This document shows, piece by piece, positions 63,375 through 64,000 of a DNA stretch of 64,000 nucleotides. The stretch lies in the NCBI RefSeq assembly GCF_029318685.1, contig NZ_CP119677.1, forward strand, positions 1,178,001 through 1,242,000. Reading direction: 5' to 3'. The notes beneath the pieces were generated by a model. That model searched no databases, was not told the DNA's origin, and saw only the letters and a list, made by a program, of their open reading frames with translations. The number at the start of each line of letters is the position of its first letter. The stretch's first letter is position 1. Both the position numbers and the translations under genes were made by a program. Origin of the DNA: Ruminiclostridium papyrosolvens DSM 2782 (GTDB taxonomy: Bacteria; Bacillota; Clostridia; Acetivibrionales; DSM-1351).

Positions 63375-64000
63375 ATGAAGATAACTTTAGCAGCATTTAC
63401 AAAACAAGGGGGCAAGCTGTGCCTGAATTTGCAGCAAAAGCTTAATACTCAGGGGTATGATGCTCGAGGTTACAGCAAGTATCAGCTGGAGGGAGCCCAA
63501 GTCTTGAAAGACAGTTTGGCGGAGTTTACCCGAAAGGCATTTGAGGTTAGTGACGCTATAGTTTTTATAGGGGCTGCGGGGATTGCCGTCAGGGCAATTG
63601 CACCCTTTGTAACCTCCAAGGACTGTGACCCTGCGGTACTGGTTATTGATGAAAGAGGCAAGTATGTGATTCCGATTTTATCAGGCCACATAGGCGGGGC
63701 AAACGAGTTAGCAAGTATTATAGCAAAAGTATTAAATGCACAAGCGGTGATTACGACGGCAACAGATATAAATGGGCGGTTTGCAGTTGATTCATGGGCA
63801 GTAAATGCAGGCTGTCAAATAATGAATATCAATATGATTAAAAAAGTGTCAGCTGCAATATTAAACGGAGAAAAGGTGGGGCTTCATTCGGATTTTCCCG
63901 TTGAAGGGAGTTTGCCTGATAATGTAATTATGTCAGACAGTACAAAGGTGGGAATTTGTATATCGGACAACTCAAAGCAGATTTTTTCAGAAACACTTCA
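63375..64000 (+). CDS. cbiG: Cobalt-precorrin-5A hydrolase CbiG (3' truncated by window)
   Basis: The frame from ATG 63375 is open to the window end (208 codons). It contains AIVFIGAAGIAVRAIAPF, SKDCDPAVLVIDERG and ILSGHIGGANELA, conserved in CbiG. The enzyme opens the ring-A lactone and releases the C20 fragment in the anaerobic B12 pathway. The remainder lies beyond the window. Confidence 0.93.
   Translation, partial: MKITLAAFTKQGGKLCLNLQQKLNTQGYDARGYSKYQLEGAQVLKDSLAEFTRKAFEVSDAIVFIGAAGIAVRAIAPFVTSKDCDPAVLVIDERGKYVIPILSGHIGGANELASIIAKVLNAQAVITTATDINGRFAVDSWAVNAGCQIMNINMIKKVSAAILNGEKVGLHSDFPVEGSLPDNVIMSDSTKVGICISDNSKQIFSETL

Overview
The window reads as a chromosome segment of a mesophilic, anaerobic, cellulosome-producing Clostridia, most like Ruminiclostridium (the Clostridium cellulolyticum group). 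The reasons are its AT-rich low-GC DNA, dockerin modules with A-I/A-L recognition pairs, secreted GH9 and pectin-active dockerin enzymes, YesM/YesN-type signalling, and purine-rich ribosome binding sites. The order (end of a dockerin gene, pectinases, GH9, two-component system, sugar importer, GH51/GH43/GH39 enzymes) resembles, from memory, the region downstream of the xyl-doc hemicellulase cluster of R. cellulolyticum. I could not check this.

Layout. 1-8589: the tail of a dockerin gene, a small thiol-redox operon (thioredoxin-like lipoprotein, thioredoxin/CcdA membrane protein, unknown 101-aa protein), then three dockerin pectinases (PL10 pectate lyase, CE8 pectin methylesterase, PL11 rhamnogalacturonan lyase) that share one accessory module. 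8744-12390: a heterodimeric ABC exporter. 12397-12703: a long fold-back repeat. 12992-15052: a GH9-CBM3c-like-dockerin glucanase. 15261-32461: a histidine kinase and AraC-type regulator, a binding-protein-dependent oligosaccharide importer without its ATPase, and cytoplasmic GH43, GH51, GH43, GH39, esterase and (alpha/alpha)6-type enzymes that finish arabinoxylan side chains and xylo-oligomers.

32452-51771 is a foreign island of about 19.3 kb that splits this operon. A perfect 213-bp direct repeat of the 3' end of the interrupted gene flanks it, and an IS with recognisable inverted ends closes its right edge. The island has a LuxR-type regulator frameshifted at an A9 run, an ABC-2 exporter, a membrane phosphatase, two acyl carrier proteins, a degenerate AMP-ligase, a DUF3343 protein, an FkbH-like HAD protein, a cysteine desulfurase, a nucleotidyltransferase-family protein, a divergent fumarase alpha/beta pair, a thymidylate-kinase-like protein, a Sua5/YrdC protein, an alpha/beta hydrolase and two BtrH-like papain-fold proteins. 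It contains no ketosynthase or NRPS condensation domain. I infer an NRPS-independent, carrier-protein-based, possibly sulfur-incorporating natural product pathway. It recalls closthioamide and butirosin logic but lacks the hallmark genes of either, and it is the best candidate for an undescribed system here.

52033-57568: the interrupted carbohydrate locus resumes with a sialate-O-acetylesterase-like SGNH esterase, a second copy of the fold-back repeat, and a GntR-controlled sugar-acid dehydratase plus DHDPS-family aldolase, consistent with non-phosphorylative sugar-acid breakdown. 57657-64000: a cobalamin-riboswitch-controlled operon with the cobalt importer CbiMNQO and the anaerobic corrin enzymes CbiD, CbiL, CbiF and a truncated CbiG.

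Nearly all genes lie on the + strand; the only convincing - strand gene is the transposase. No tRNA, rRNA or CRISPR array was seen.
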